The notes under the pieces were generated by a model, which saw nothing but the letters and a program-made list of their open reading frames with translations, searched no databases and was not told where the DNA came from. From assembly GCF_947497695.1 (NCBI RefSeq), contig NZ_CANMHM010000002.1:401387-465386 (forward strand): a stretch of 64,000 bases of DNA, written 5' to 3'. This document shows, one piece after another, positions 23,950 to 32,705 of this stretch. Made by a program: the position numbers and the translations under genes. This DNA is from an uncultured Polaribacter sp. (GTDB lineage: Bacteria; Bacteroidota; Bacteroidia; Flavobacteriales; Flavobacteriaceae). Positions within the stretch are counted from its first letter, which is position 1. Each line of letters opens with the position of its first letter.

Positions 23950-26900
23950 TTGTTTGCTTTTTTTAATTTGAATTCTTCTCTCCAACTATATAAAACAGGT
24001 AAAAGAAAATAAGATGTGATATCTATGACCATTCCTCCAAAAATTGGAATCGCCATTGGAATCATAATATCGCTTCCTTTTCCTGTAGAGGTTAAAACTG
24101 GTAATAATGCTAAAATTGTTGTAACAGTAGTCATTAAACAAGGACGAATTCTTTTTTCTGCAGCTTCCAAAGCTGAAGCTCGTATGCTCTTTTTATCTGC
24201 AGGTTTTTCACGTTTAAAAGTTTGTGTTAAATAGGTTGCCATAACTACACCATCATCTGTAGCAATACCAAACAATGCAATAAAACCAACCCAAACTGCT
24301 ACACTTAAATTGATGGTTTTCATATTAAATAAGTCTCGCATATTTTCACCAAAAAAGCTAAAATTGAAAAACCAATCTTGCCCATATAACCAAATCATAA
24401 TAAAACCACCTGCAAAAGCAATGGTTATTGCTGTAAAAACCATAAATGATGTAGCAACCGATTTAAACTGGAAATATAAAATCAAGAAAATAATTGCTAA
24501 TGCTAATGGAACTATAACAGACAGTGTTTTTTCTGCACGTAATTGGTTTTCATAAGTTCCAGTAAATTTATAACTGATGCCTTTTGGAACCGTTAATTCA
24601 CCAGAATCTATTTTTTGTTGAAACAATTCTTGGGCATTTTCTACTACATCAACCTCTGCAAAACCATCTAATTTATCAAACAGTACATAACCAATTAAAA
24701 AAGTATCTTCACTTTTTATAACTTGTGGACCTTGCTCATATCTAATCGTTGCTAACTCACTTAAAGGAACAGAATTCCCTTTTTCAACAGGAATATAAAT
24801 GTCTTTTATAGATACAGGATTGTTACGCAATTCTCTTGGATAACGAACTCGAATTCCATAACGTTCTCTTCCTTCAACAGTTTGAGTTAATTGCATACCA
24901 CCAACTGCAACTTTTAAAACATTCTGAACGTCTTCAATAGAAATACCATAACGTGCTATTTTTTCTCTATTAATATCAATCAGTAAGTATGGTTTCCCTA
25001 CAATTCTATCTGCAAAAACAGCTTCAACTTTAACACCTTCTGCTTGTTTTAAAAAACTTTCTAATTGCAAACCAAAAGCTTCAATTTGTTTTAAATCTTG
25101 TCCTTTTACTTTTATTCCCATTGGTGCACGCATACCAGTTTGTAGCATTACCAGTCTTGTTTCTATGGGTTGTAATTTTGGAGCTGAAGTAACGCCTGGT
25201 AATTTGGTGACTTTTACAATTTCATTCCAAATATCATCTGGAGAACTAATTTCTGGTCGCCAATTTCTGTAGTATACACCATCTTCATCTTCGATTAGTT
25301 GAGACCTTTCGACTTGGCTCAAGGTGACATTTTTAGAATTATTCGGATTTGTTACAAAACCACCATTTTTCAATTCAAAATCACCATCTTCATTTACTTT
25401 ATAACGTTGTCTTTTTCCCTCTGAATTTCTCATATATTCAGTTTTATACTGAATCATATTTTCATACATTGATAAAGGTGCAGGATCTAAAGCAGATTCT
25501 GTTCTACCAGCTTTACCAACCACAGTTTCAATTTCTGGAATTGTGGCTACTGCCATATCCAATTGTTGTAAAACGCGTTTATTTTCTGCAACTCCAGAAT
25601 GTGGCAACGAAGTTGGCATTAATAAAAATGAACCTTCATTTAAAGAAGGCATAAATTCTTTACCTGTGTTGTTTAAAATCCAACCTCCAAAAATAAGAAC
25701 AGTCGCAGGAATTATTAAAAACAACACTTTATTAGCCAAGGCCCATTTTAAAATTTGACCATAATATTTTCTAAAAACTGAAAATATTCCTAAAATACCA
25801 AAGCAAATAATGGCTACAAAAAGCAAGTTGATTAAGATACTTCTATTAAAACCTAATGGACGCCAATATTCTGCGAGTAAGAATATAATGGCTGTACAAG
25901 AAATAATGATATTTATAAGGTTGTTATTTTTCTTGTTTAGTTTTCCTGTAATAACCAATAAACCATTAACTCCAAAAGCAATTAGAATTACACCTAACCA
26001 ATAACCACTAATTGTAATTACAATACCAGCAACTATTAAAGCAATATTTATAATATGATTAAAAGATTTTTTTAGTGTTGTTTTTCTGAATAGATAAGCT
26101 GCAAAAGGTGGAATTAAAAATAAAGCAATAACCAAAGAAGCTGATAGTGCCATTGTTTTTGTAAACGCCAAAGGTCTAAACAATTTACCTTCTGCACCAA
26201 TCATTGTAAAAACAGGTACAAAACTTATAATTGTTGTTAAAACTGCTGTTAAAATAGCGCCAGAAACTTCTGCAGTTGCATTATAAATTACTACGTCTGT
26301 AGTATATTTTGTTCCATCTTCACGAGTTTGTAACTTTTTATCATCTAAATGACGAATCATATTTTCGGCGAGAATTACACCAACATCAACCATAGTTCCT
26401 ATCGCAATTGCAATACCTGAAAGTGCTACAATATTTGCATCCACATTAAATAGTTTCATCGTTACAAAAACCATTAAAACTGCAACAGGTAATAAACCAG
26501 ATATTAAAATAGAAGCTCGAAGATTGAAAACCATTACAATAATTACCAAAATGGTAATCAAAATTTCTAATGTTAACGCTTCATTTAGTGTGTCTAAAGT
26601 TTCTTCAATTAATTCTGTTCTATCGTAAAAAGGAACAATAGTTACTTGTGATGTTCTACCATCTGCTAAAATTTTTGTTGGTAAACCTCCTTTTAATTCT
26701 TCAATTTGAGTTTTTACATTCGTAATTACTTCCATAGGATTTGCGCCATATCTTGCAACTACAACACCACCAACAACTTCTGCGCCTTCTTTGTCTAACA
26801 AACCTCTTCTTGTTGCAGGACCTAAAGAAACTTTACCAATATCTTTTATTTTGATTGCTGTAAAATCTTCGGAAGTAACTACTGCGTTTTCAATATCTTC

Positions 26901-27674
26901 GATAGATTTAATATACCCCAAACCACGAACTAAATATTCAGCTTGATTGATTTCTAAAGTTTGTGCTCCAATATCTTGATTGCTACTTTTAACGGCTTTT
27001 ACAACTTGATTTAAACCAATATTGTATTGACGCATTAATTCTGGATTCACGTCCACTTGATATTCTTGAACATAACCACCAATTGAAGCAACTTCAGAAA
27101 CGCCACTTGCAGACGACAATCCGTATTTTACGTAGTAATCTTGAATACTTCGCAATTCTTGTAAATCCCAACCACCAGTAACGTTTCCTTTTTCATCACG
27201 ACCTTCTAAAGTGTACCAAAATATTTGTCCTAAACCTGTGGCATCTGGACCTAAAGCAGGATTTACACCTTCTGGTAATAAATTGTTAGGTAATGAATTT
27301 AGTTTTTCTAAAATTCTACTTCTGCTCCAATAAAACTCGATATCCTCTTCGAAAATAATGTAGATACTGGAAAAACCAAACATAGAAGAACTTCTAATTG
27401 TTTTAACTCCTGGAATACCTAATAACGAAGTTGTTAATGGATATGTAATTTGATCTTCAATATCTTGAGGTGAACGACCATCCCACTTTGTGAATACTAT
27501 TTGCTGATTTTCGCCAATATCTGGAATAGCATCAACTGCAACAGGATTGCTTGGTAAAAATGGAATATCCCAATTAAAAGGAGCGTTTACGGTACCCCAA
27601 CCTACAAATAATAAGAGTAGTAAAACTGCGACAAGTTTATTTTCTATTAAAAATTTGATGCTTTTATTTAGCAT
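23946..27674 (-). CDS. CusA/CzcA-family heavy-metal RND efflux pump
   Basis: About 1,242 residues from the ATG at 27674. It has the heavy-metal RND signatures: AVDAIPDIGENQQIVFTKW near the N-terminus, GLGQIFWYTL, and LVMLQTGMRAPMGIKVKG with conserved Met residues as in CusA's methionine relay. The TM-rich halves are at about 340-560 and 1020-1230. It exports Cu(I)/Ag(I), or possibly divalent ions, by proton exchange. Its length exceeds CusA (1,047) because of extra segments in the periplasmic and TM loops (about 560-640 and 735-770). It heads the cluster RND-TolC-AraC-HMA/MauE-DUF305-adaptor-HMA. Confidence 0.92.
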   Translation of the reverse strand: MLNKSIKFLIENKLVAVLLLLLFVGWGTVNAPFNWDIPFLPSNPVAVDAIPDIGENQQIVFTKWDGRSPQDIEDQITYPLTTSLLGIPGVKTIRSSSMFGFSSIYIIFEEDIEFYWSRSRILEKLNSLPNNLLPEGVNPALGPDATGLGQIFWYTLEGRDEKGNVTGGWDLQELRSIQDYYVKYGLSSASGVSEVASIGGYVQEYQVDVNPELMRQYNIGLNQVVKAVKSSNQDIGAQTLEINQAEYLVRGLGYIKSIEDIENAVVTSEDFTAIKIKDIGKVSLGPATRRGLLDKEGAEVVGGVVVARYGANPMEVITNVKTQIEELKGGLPTKILADGRTSQVTIVPFYDRTELIEETLDTLNEALTLEILITILVIIVMVFNLRASILISGLLPVAVLMVFVTMKLFNVDANIVALSGIAIAIGTMVDVGVILAENMIRHLDDKKLQTREDGTKYTTDVVIYNATAEVSGAILTAVLTTIISFVPVFTMIGAEGKLFRPLAFTKTMALSASLVIALFLIPPFAAYLFRKTTLKKSFNHIINIALIVAGIVITISGYWLGVILIAFGVNGLLVITGKLNKKNNNLINIIISCTAIIFLLAEYWRPLGFNRSILINLLFVAIICFGILGIFSVFRKYYGQILKWALANKVLFLIIPATVLIFGGWILNNTGKEFMPSLNEGSFLLMPTSLPHSGVAENKRVLQQLDMAVATIPEIETVVGKAGRTESALDPAPLSMYENMIQYKTEYMRNSEGKRQRYKVNEDGDFELKNGGFVTNPNNSKNVTLSQVERSQLIEDEDGVYYRNWRPEISSPDDIWNEIVKVTKLPGVTSAPKLQPIETRLVMLQTGMRAPMGIKVKGQDLKQIEAFGLQLESFLKQAEGVKVEAVFADRIVGKPYLLIDINREKIARYGISIEDVQNVLKVAVGGMQLTQTVEGRERYGIRVRYPRELRNNPVSIKDIYIPVEKGNSVPLSELATIRYEQGPQVIKSEDTFLIGYVLFDKLDGFAEVDVVENAQELFQQKIDSGELTVPKGISYKFTGTYENQLRAEKTLSVIVPLALAIIFLILYFQFKSVATSFMVFTAITIAFAGGFIMIWLYGQDWFFNFSFFGENMRDLFNMKTINLSVAVWVGFIALFGIATDDGVVMATYLTQTFKREKPADKKSIRASALEAAEKRIRPCLMTTVTTILALLPVLTSTGKGSDIMIPMAIPIFGGMVIDITSYFLLPVLYSWREEFKLKKANK

Positions 27675-27734
27675 TATATTTTGATTATTAAACAATTAGA
27701 CATAGATGTTAGAAAAACATCGAATACAACAAAT

Positions 27735-27763
27735 TATCCTTATAACATTGCAGTTATAGGATA
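27735..27763. promoter_or_regulatory. Palindrome upstream of the Cus-type RND gene
   Basis: TATCCTTATAAC and GTTATAGGATA are complementary, with one bulged base, around ATTGCA. The site lies 61-89 bp upstream of the pump ATG. It may be an operator for the HMA-AraC regulator or a leader hairpin. Confidence 0.4.
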
Positions 27764-27784
27764 TTATAGTCTATTGTTTAAAAA

Positions 27785-28207
27785 TCAAATTAAATAAGTC
27801 TCGTCAATCTTGAAGATTTCTTTTATGACGAGTGGTGGTTCGTATTCTTCGAACGAAGATACATTATTCTCTAAATTTTCAAAAAGATTAATGTATGTGT
27901 AGATAAACGAAGCAATAAATAATTCTTGGTTAAAAGATATTTTATCAACCTGCAATTGTACTTCGTCTTGACCATCAATTAATACTTGTTCATCTTTGCA
28001 ACAATCTTTTTTTATGATTGAACAACCAGAAATAGCTACAGAAGTATCTTTCTGATTTTCCATTCCGCAAGTTGAAGCTTCAGAAAAAATTGCAGTATCT
28101 ACAAGAGTATCACCACAAAAATGTTTTGTGATAGCAAATGAAGTTGTAGAAAATAAGACTACAAACGACATTAAAACAGCTAATATTTTATGTGATAACT
28201 TTGACAT
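27785..28207 (-). CDS. HYC_CC_PP-type exported Cys protein
   Basis: About 140 residues from the ATG at 28207, with a signal peptide (LAVLMSFVVLFSTTSFA). The conserved marks follow: KHFCGDTLVD, a central KKDCCKDE, and a late YEPPLV. This is the pattern of the small Bacteroidetes HYC_CC_PP family, often found with metal efflux genes. It is probably periplasmic and metal-binding. A TACCTTTG -7 box lies on the minus strand at 28216-28223, which would give a very short leader. Confidence 0.72.
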   Translation of the reverse strand: MSKLSHKILAVLMSFVVLFSTTSFAITKHFCGDTLVDTAIFSEASTCGMENQKDTSVAISGCSIIKKDCCKDEQVLIDGQDEVQLQVDKISFNQELFIASFIYTYINLFENLENNVSSFEEYEPPLVIKEIFKIDETYLI

Positions 28208-28215
28208 TCTAAAAA

Positions 28216-28223
28216 CAAAGGTA
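28216..28223 (-). promoter_or_regulatory. -7 box for the HYC_CC_PP gene
   Basis: TACCTTTG on the minus strand fits TAnnTTTG and lies only 9 bp before the preferred ATG at 28207. The transcript would be nearly leaderless. Confidence 0.4.
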
Positions 28224-28270
28224 CGAAATAGTGACAAAAAAGATTAAAATTAATGTTGAAAAATATTGTT

Positions 28271-30217
28271 TTAATAAATTCTCTGTAATCTTACAGCATT
28301 CAATATTGCTAACAAAGCAACACCAACATCTGCGAAAACTGCTTCCCACATTGTAGCTAAACCACCTGCTCCTAAAATTAGGACAATCACTTTTACGCCA
28401 AATGCTAATCCGATATTTTGCCATACAATTTTTCTTGTAGAACGACCAATTTGAATCGCTTTTACCACTTTTGAAGGTTGATCTGTCTGAATAATTACAT
28501 CTGCTGTTTCAATGGCAACATCACTACCTAAACCTCCCATTGCAATACCAACATCACTTGCTGCTAAAACAGGTGCATCATTAATTCCATCACCAATAAA
28601 AGCAATCTTATTTTCTGAATTTTGTTTTAACTTTTCTACTTCATTTAATTTATCTTCGGGTAATAAACCGCCTTTGGCTTCTTCAATATTTAATTCTAAT
28701 GCTACTTTTTGGGTAATAGAATCTTTATCTCCAGAAAGCATCATTATTTTTTTAATACCTACTTTGTGTAACGCCGTAATTGTTTCTTTTGCATCCTCTT
28801 TTAATTCATCTGCAATAACAACATAGCCTGCAAAAGCGTTATCAATAGCCACTAAAACTATAGATTCTACAATAGTGTCAATTTCTTTGGAAACTTCGAT
28901 ATTATTTGCCTTCATTAAGGCTTTATTACCAACTAAAACAGGTTTGTCATTTACGTTCCCTTTTAATCCTTTACCTGCAATTTCGGATACTTGTGAAGCT
29001 TCAAAATCTTTACCATCTGCTTTATACTCTAAAATAGCTTTTGCTATAGGATGTGTAGATTGTTCCTCCATAGCCATTAAGTATTTCATAAATTCCTTTT
29101 CCTCCCATTTAATGGCTTTAATATCTTTAATTTTAAAAACTCCTTTTGTTACGGTTCCAGTTTTATCCATTACCAAAATATTAATCTTGGTCATTGCGTC
29201 TAAAAAAGAAGCACCTTTAAATAAAATACCATTTTTTGAAGCTGCACCTAAACCACCAAAATATCCTAAAGGAATAGAAATTACCAAAGCACAAGGACAG
29301 GATATTACTAAAAATATTAATGCACGATATAGCCAATCTCTAAACACATAATCATCTACAAAAAAATAAGGTAGAAATGTAACAGCTATTGCTAAAAACA
29401 CAACAATTGGTGTATATACTCTCGCAAATTTTCTAATAAACAATTCGGTTTTAGACTTACGAGTTGTTGCATTTTGAACCATATCCAGAATTCTGGCAAT
29501 AGAACTGTCCTTAAATTCTTTAGTAGTTTCAATTTCAATAACACCATCCATATTAATGCTACCTGCAAACACTTTTTCTCCTTTTGTAATCGTATCAGGT
29601 TTGCTTTCACCAGTTAATGCAGCAGTATTAAAAGAACCTTTTTCGGATAATAAAATACCATCTAAAGGAATTTTCTCACCAACACGAACTTTTACTTTTT
29701 CTCCAATTTCTACAGTTTCAGGATTTACCGATTTATAATCATTATTTCGATATACTAAAGCTTCGTTTGGACGAACATCAAGTAGCGCTTTAATATTACT
29801 TTTTGCTCTATTAACTGCTGCACTTTGAAACAATTCTCCAACTGCATAGAACAGCATTACTGCAACTCCTTCAGGATATTCTCCAATTACAAATGCACCT
29901 ATGGTTGCAATAGACATTAGAAAAAACTCTGTAAAAACATCGCCTTTTGTAATACTTTTCCAACCTTCTTTTACTACAGGAAAACCTACTGGAATATAAG
30001 CAACACCATACCAGACAATGCGAGTCCAATCTTTAAAAAATTCAACATCAAAATAATCTAATACAATACCAATAATTAGCATTGTAAAACTTATAATTGC
30101 TGGTACATAAGCTTTATAATTATTAGATTGACCACTATGATTATGACCATGATCGTGACTGTGTCCTTTTTCAGAGGTTGTTTTAATATCTCTTAAATTC
30201 AGTTTCTTTTTTTTCAT
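28271..30217 (-). CDS. Zn/Cd/Pb-type P1B ATPase
   Basis: 648 residues from the ATG at 30217; the longer frame runs into the upstream gene. It has a His-rich N-terminus (HSHDHGHNHSG) and lacks an HMA domain. It contains the P-type core: TGES, SCPCALVISIPLG, DKTGTVTKG, THPIAKAI and GDGINDAPVLAASDVG. A Lys in TM7 and an Asp in the last TM (AVFADVGVA) fit the P1B-2 (ZntA/CadA) group. It exports Zn(II), Cd(II) or Pb(II) from the cytoplasm. It follows the GDCCVxC gene by 13 bp. Confidence 0.9.
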   Translation of the reverse strand: MKKKKLNLRDIKTTSEKGHSHDHGHNHSGQSNNYKAYVPAIISFTMLIIGIVLDYFDVEFFKDWTRIVWYGVAYIPVGFPVVKEGWKSITKGDVFTEFFLMSIATIGAFVIGEYPEGVAVMLFYAVGELFQSAAVNRAKSNIKALLDVRPNEALVYRNNDYKSVNPETVEIGEKVKVRVGEKIPLDGILLSEKGSFNTAALTGESKPDTITKGEKVFAGSINMDGVIEIETTKEFKDSSIARILDMVQNATTRKSKTELFIRKFARVYTPIVVFLAIAVTFLPYFFVDDYVFRDWLYRALIFLVISCPCALVISIPLGYFGGLGAASKNGILFKGASFLDAMTKINILVMDKTGTVTKGVFKIKDIKAIKWEEKEFMKYLMAMEEQSTHPIAKAILEYKADGKDFEASQVSEIAGKGLKGNVNDKPVLVGNKALMKANNIEVSKEIDTIVESIVLVAIDNAFAGYVVIADELKEDAKETITALHKVGIKKIMMLSGDKDSITQKVALELNIEEAKGGLLPEDKLNEVEKLKQNSENKIAFIGDGINDAPVLAASDVGIAMGGLGSDVAIETADVIIQTDQPSKVVKAIQIGRSTRKIVWQNIGLAFGVKVIVLILGAGGLATMWEAVFADVGVALLAILNAVRLQRIY

Positions 30218-30230
30218 CTTTTCTTCGGTC

Positions 30231-30437
30231 TTAACAACTACTTTTGTTTTGTTGAATTGGCGGACACGGAACTGTACCGTATGAACAATACACACAACAA
30301 TCTCCTTTTTTAGGTTTCAGAACTTTTTTACAATTCACACATTCGTAGAAAAACTGACAAGCATTTGTTGGCATATCTTCTACTTTTTTATGTCCGCATT
30401 CTGGACAAGTAATTTCTGATTTTAGTGTGGTTTCCAT
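30231..30437 (-). CDS. GDCCVxC-domain small protein
   Basis: A 68-residue soluble protein with a zinc-ribbon-like first half (ITCPECGHKK, YECVNCKK) and the diagnostic GDCCVYCSYG in the second. NCBI-style naming calls these GDCCVxC domain (seleno)proteins; here all positions are Cys. It is typically found beside mercury or heavy-metal transport genes and probably traps or passes metal in the cytoplasm. It lies 5 bp after the MerTP gene. Confidence 0.85.
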   Translation of the reverse strand: METTLKSEITCPECGHKKVEDMPTNACQFFYECVNCKKVLKPKKGDCCVYCSYGTVPCPPIQQNKSSC

Positions 30438-30442
30438 TAGTT

Positions 30443-31030
30443 TTATTTTTTGTCGGTTACTTTATAACCTGTTGAGTTAATTACTTTCTCGATTTCCGTT
30501 TCATTCGTTTTGGTTTTGTCAAACTCAATGATTGCGTTACCATTTTCGTAGGATGCTTTTGAGATAACTATTCCGTTGAGTTTATTTATTTCGTGGTTTA
30601 CGTGTTCTTCACAACTCACACAGGTCATTCCACTGATTTTAAATTCTTTCGTTTTAATGTCTGATTTGTCAACTACGACTATTTGCTTTTCTGTGTTTGG
30701 ATAAAAAATTCCTGAATAGTATGGGAAAGCCAACATCACTATTGCAAATACAGTTACAATTCCTAAAAAAGTTTTTGACTGCATAAATTTTGGTTTTTCA
30801 TCCGTCTCGCATTCACAATCAATTTCCTTTTGAGGTTTTAATTTTTGATACCAAGCAAAACCAAGAACTAAAATTGTTAGCCCAATTAAATAGGGTCTAA
30901 ATGGTTCTATCCAAGAAAATGTTGAAGCAATTCCGCTTGTTCCTGCAATTAAAGCCAGAACAGGTGTTATGCAACATAAAGATGCTGTAATTGCAGTAAG
31001 TAAACCTACACCGAATAATTTGTTTTTCAT
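30443..31030 (-). CDS. merTP: MerTP-like mercuric transport fusion protein
   Basis: 195 residues from the ATG at 31030; a longer frame adds 8. Three transmembrane helices with the MerT Cys pair (TASLCCITPV) are followed by a MerP-like HMA domain (ISGMTCVSCEEHVNHEI). Such fusions import Hg(II) for reduction by MerA, but no merA or merB is visible here. Its neighbour is a Zn/Cd ATPase, so it may handle another soft metal. The likely promoter lies in the 60 bp after the fur-type gene and carries the operator at 31071-31087. Confidence 0.85.
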   Translation of the reverse strand: MKNKLFGVGLLTAITASLCCITPVLALIAGTSGIASTFSWIEPFRPYLIGLTILVLGFAWYQKLKPQKEIDCECETDEKPKFMQSKTFLGIVTVFAIVMLAFPYYSGIFYPNTEKQIVVVDKSDIKTKEFKISGMTCVSCEEHVNHEINKLNGIVISKASYENGNAIIEFDKTKTNETEIEKVINSTGYKVTDKK

Positions 31031-31070
31031 TTTATTCTTATAAAAGCACAACAAAGGTGCAGTAAAATTC

Positions 31071-31087
31071 AGTGCAATGGAAGTGCA
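31071..31087. promoter_or_regulatory. Candidate metal-regulator operator upstream of merTP
   Basis: AGTGCAATGGAAGTGCA, a tandem GTGCA pair, lies between the fur-type stop and the merTP start and overlaps the likely -33 TTG. A copy with only two base changes stands upstream of the 37473 gene. Confidence 0.65.
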
Positions 31088-31090
31088 TTT

Positions 31091-31504
31091 TTAATTACTA
31101 CACTTATCACAAATACCTTTTACTACCAAGTTAACATTTTCTGAAATATAGCCATCTGGAACTTTAATTTGAGGTATTTTATGTTCTGTTAAACAAATGG
31201 TTTCGTTACAATTATTACAATGAAAATGTAAATGTAAATCGGTTTCAATTTCACAATTACACCCCTTTTCACATAATGCATATTTTGTAATACCTGTACC
31301 ATCATCTATTTGATGTACTATTGCTTTTTCTTCAAATGTTTTTACTGTTCTGTACAATGTAGTTCTATCTGCTTTTTCAAAAGCATTTTCTATATCGCTT
31401 AATGTTACAGCCACTTCTTTTTTTGCAAGAAACTTATAAATAAGTAAACGCATCGCTGTAACTCTAATTTTTTTAGATTCTAAAAGTTGTTCTATTGTTT
31501 TCAT
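31091..31504 (-). CDS. Fur-family metal-dependent regulator
   Basis: A 137-residue protein with the Fur fold: winged HTH (RVTAMRLLIYKFLAK, DRTTLYRTVKTFEEK) and the C-terminal HLHFHCNNCNETICL, plus CEKGCNCEIE and the terminal CDKC that can hold zinc. It probably represses the efflux genes until Zn/Cd-type ions are in excess, or acts as a Zur-type sensor. It lies 3 bp after the RND adaptor gene and immediately upstream of the merTP operator. Confidence 0.88.
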   Translation of the reverse strand: MKTIEQLLESKKIRVTAMRLLIYKFLAKKEVAVTLSDIENAFEKADRTTLYRTVKTFEEKAIVHQIDDGTGITKYALCEKGCNCEIETDLHLHFHCNNCNETICLTEHKIPQIKVPDGYISENVNLVVKGICDKCSN

Positions 31505-31507
31505 AAT

Positions 31508-32701
31508 TTAATGTTCGTGTTCTGTTTCTCCTTTATTCATTTCAGCAATTAAATAATAGGCATTATTATATGCGATTTTAGAGTTTTTTTCTATCTCATT
31601 AATAAATTTAACTTCAATCCAATTATCATCCTTTACACCTAAAAGCACTTCAATAGGGGTAAAACTCCAATCGTTATTTTCTTTTTTTACAGAAAAAACA
31701 AAAAATCTATCTCCATCTTTTATAATGGCACTTTCTGGTAATGCTTTTGTTATAGTATTATCAACTTGAATTTTCCCTTTTATGTACATTCCTGGAATTA
31801 AATTTCCTTTTTTGTTTTCAATTTCTGCGTGAACGTGAAGTGCTTTCGGATTATCTTCAAACGTTTTACTTACCGAATAAATTTCTGCTGATAGTTCTTC
31901 GTCTGAATTAGATTGTAAGTTGAATATCACTTTTTGCCCTTTTTTAACCTTGTAAACATCTTTTTCAAATACCATTAAATCTGCGTGAACGTGATGTGTA
32001 TTTACAATTTCAAAAAGCTCTGTTTGTGGCTCTACATACTGCCCAGTTTTAACTTCAACTTTTTGCACAAAACCTTCTATTGGGCTTCTTAACGATATGT
32101 TTTGAGTAATTGTTCCATTACGAACTGATGACGTATTTACATTTAACAATTTCAATTGAGCTTCCAATCCGTTTACCATCGCTTTAGAAGCATCATATTG
32201 TGCTTCGGCTTTTTGAAAATTTGCACCAGAACCAACGCCTGCATCATATAATTTTTTTTGACGTTCGTAGTTTTTCTTCAAAAAATTACTGTTGCTAAAA
32301 GCATTCAAATAATCAGTTTGCATTTTTATAATATTTGGATGAGATAAATATGCTACTACTTGACCTTTTTTAACTTTATCGCCTTCAATTACATTTATGG
32401 ATACTACGTTTGCACCAATTACAGGGGTAATTGTTGCTTCGTTTTGAGGTGGCACTTCTAATGTGCCATTTGCTTCAACATAACCACTCATATTACGTAA
32501 TGCAATGGTGTCTATTTTCATCTGTAAAGCTTCAAACTGTTTTTGTGTAAGTATAACTTCTTTGGACTCTTTATGATTACTCTCTAATTCTTTATTATTT
32601 GAATTTGTGCTATTTGCTATTTTCTTATCACTATTAACACAAGCTGTTAACATAATACCCAGTAAAACAATTGTTAGAATATTATATGATGTTTTTTTCA
32701 T
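31508..32701 (-). CDS. CzcB-like RND periplasmic adaptor lipoprotein
   Basis: A 397-residue membrane fusion protein with a lipoprotein signal (LGIMLTACVN). A barrel-sandwich hybrid and alpha hairpin lie in the middle (VISINVIEGDKVKKGQVVAY, then FVQKVEVKTGQYVEPQTELF), and the tail is His/Glu-rich (GETEHEH). It should couple the RND-TolC fusion protein encoded 4 bp upstream. The His-rich end may bind metal. Confidence 0.9.
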   Translation of the reverse strand: MKKTSYNILTIVLLGIMLTACVNSDKKIANSTNSNNKELESNHKESKEVILTQKQFEALQMKIDTIALRNMSGYVEANGTLEVPPQNEATITPVIGANVVSINVIEGDKVKKGQVVAYLSHPNIIKMQTDYLNAFSNSNFLKKNYERQKKLYDAGVGSGANFQKAEAQYDASKAMVNGLEAQLKLLNVNTSSVRNGTITQNISLRSPIEGFVQKVEVKTGQYVEPQTELFEIVNTHHVHADLMVFEKDVYKVKKGQKVIFNLQSNSDEELSAEIYSVSKTFEDNPKALHVHAEIENKKGNLIPGMYIKGKIQVDNTITKALPESAIIKDGDRFFVFSVKKENNDWSFTPIEVLLGVKDDNWIEVKFINEIEKNSKIAYNNAYYLIAEMNKGETEHEH

Positions 32702-32705
32702 TTTC

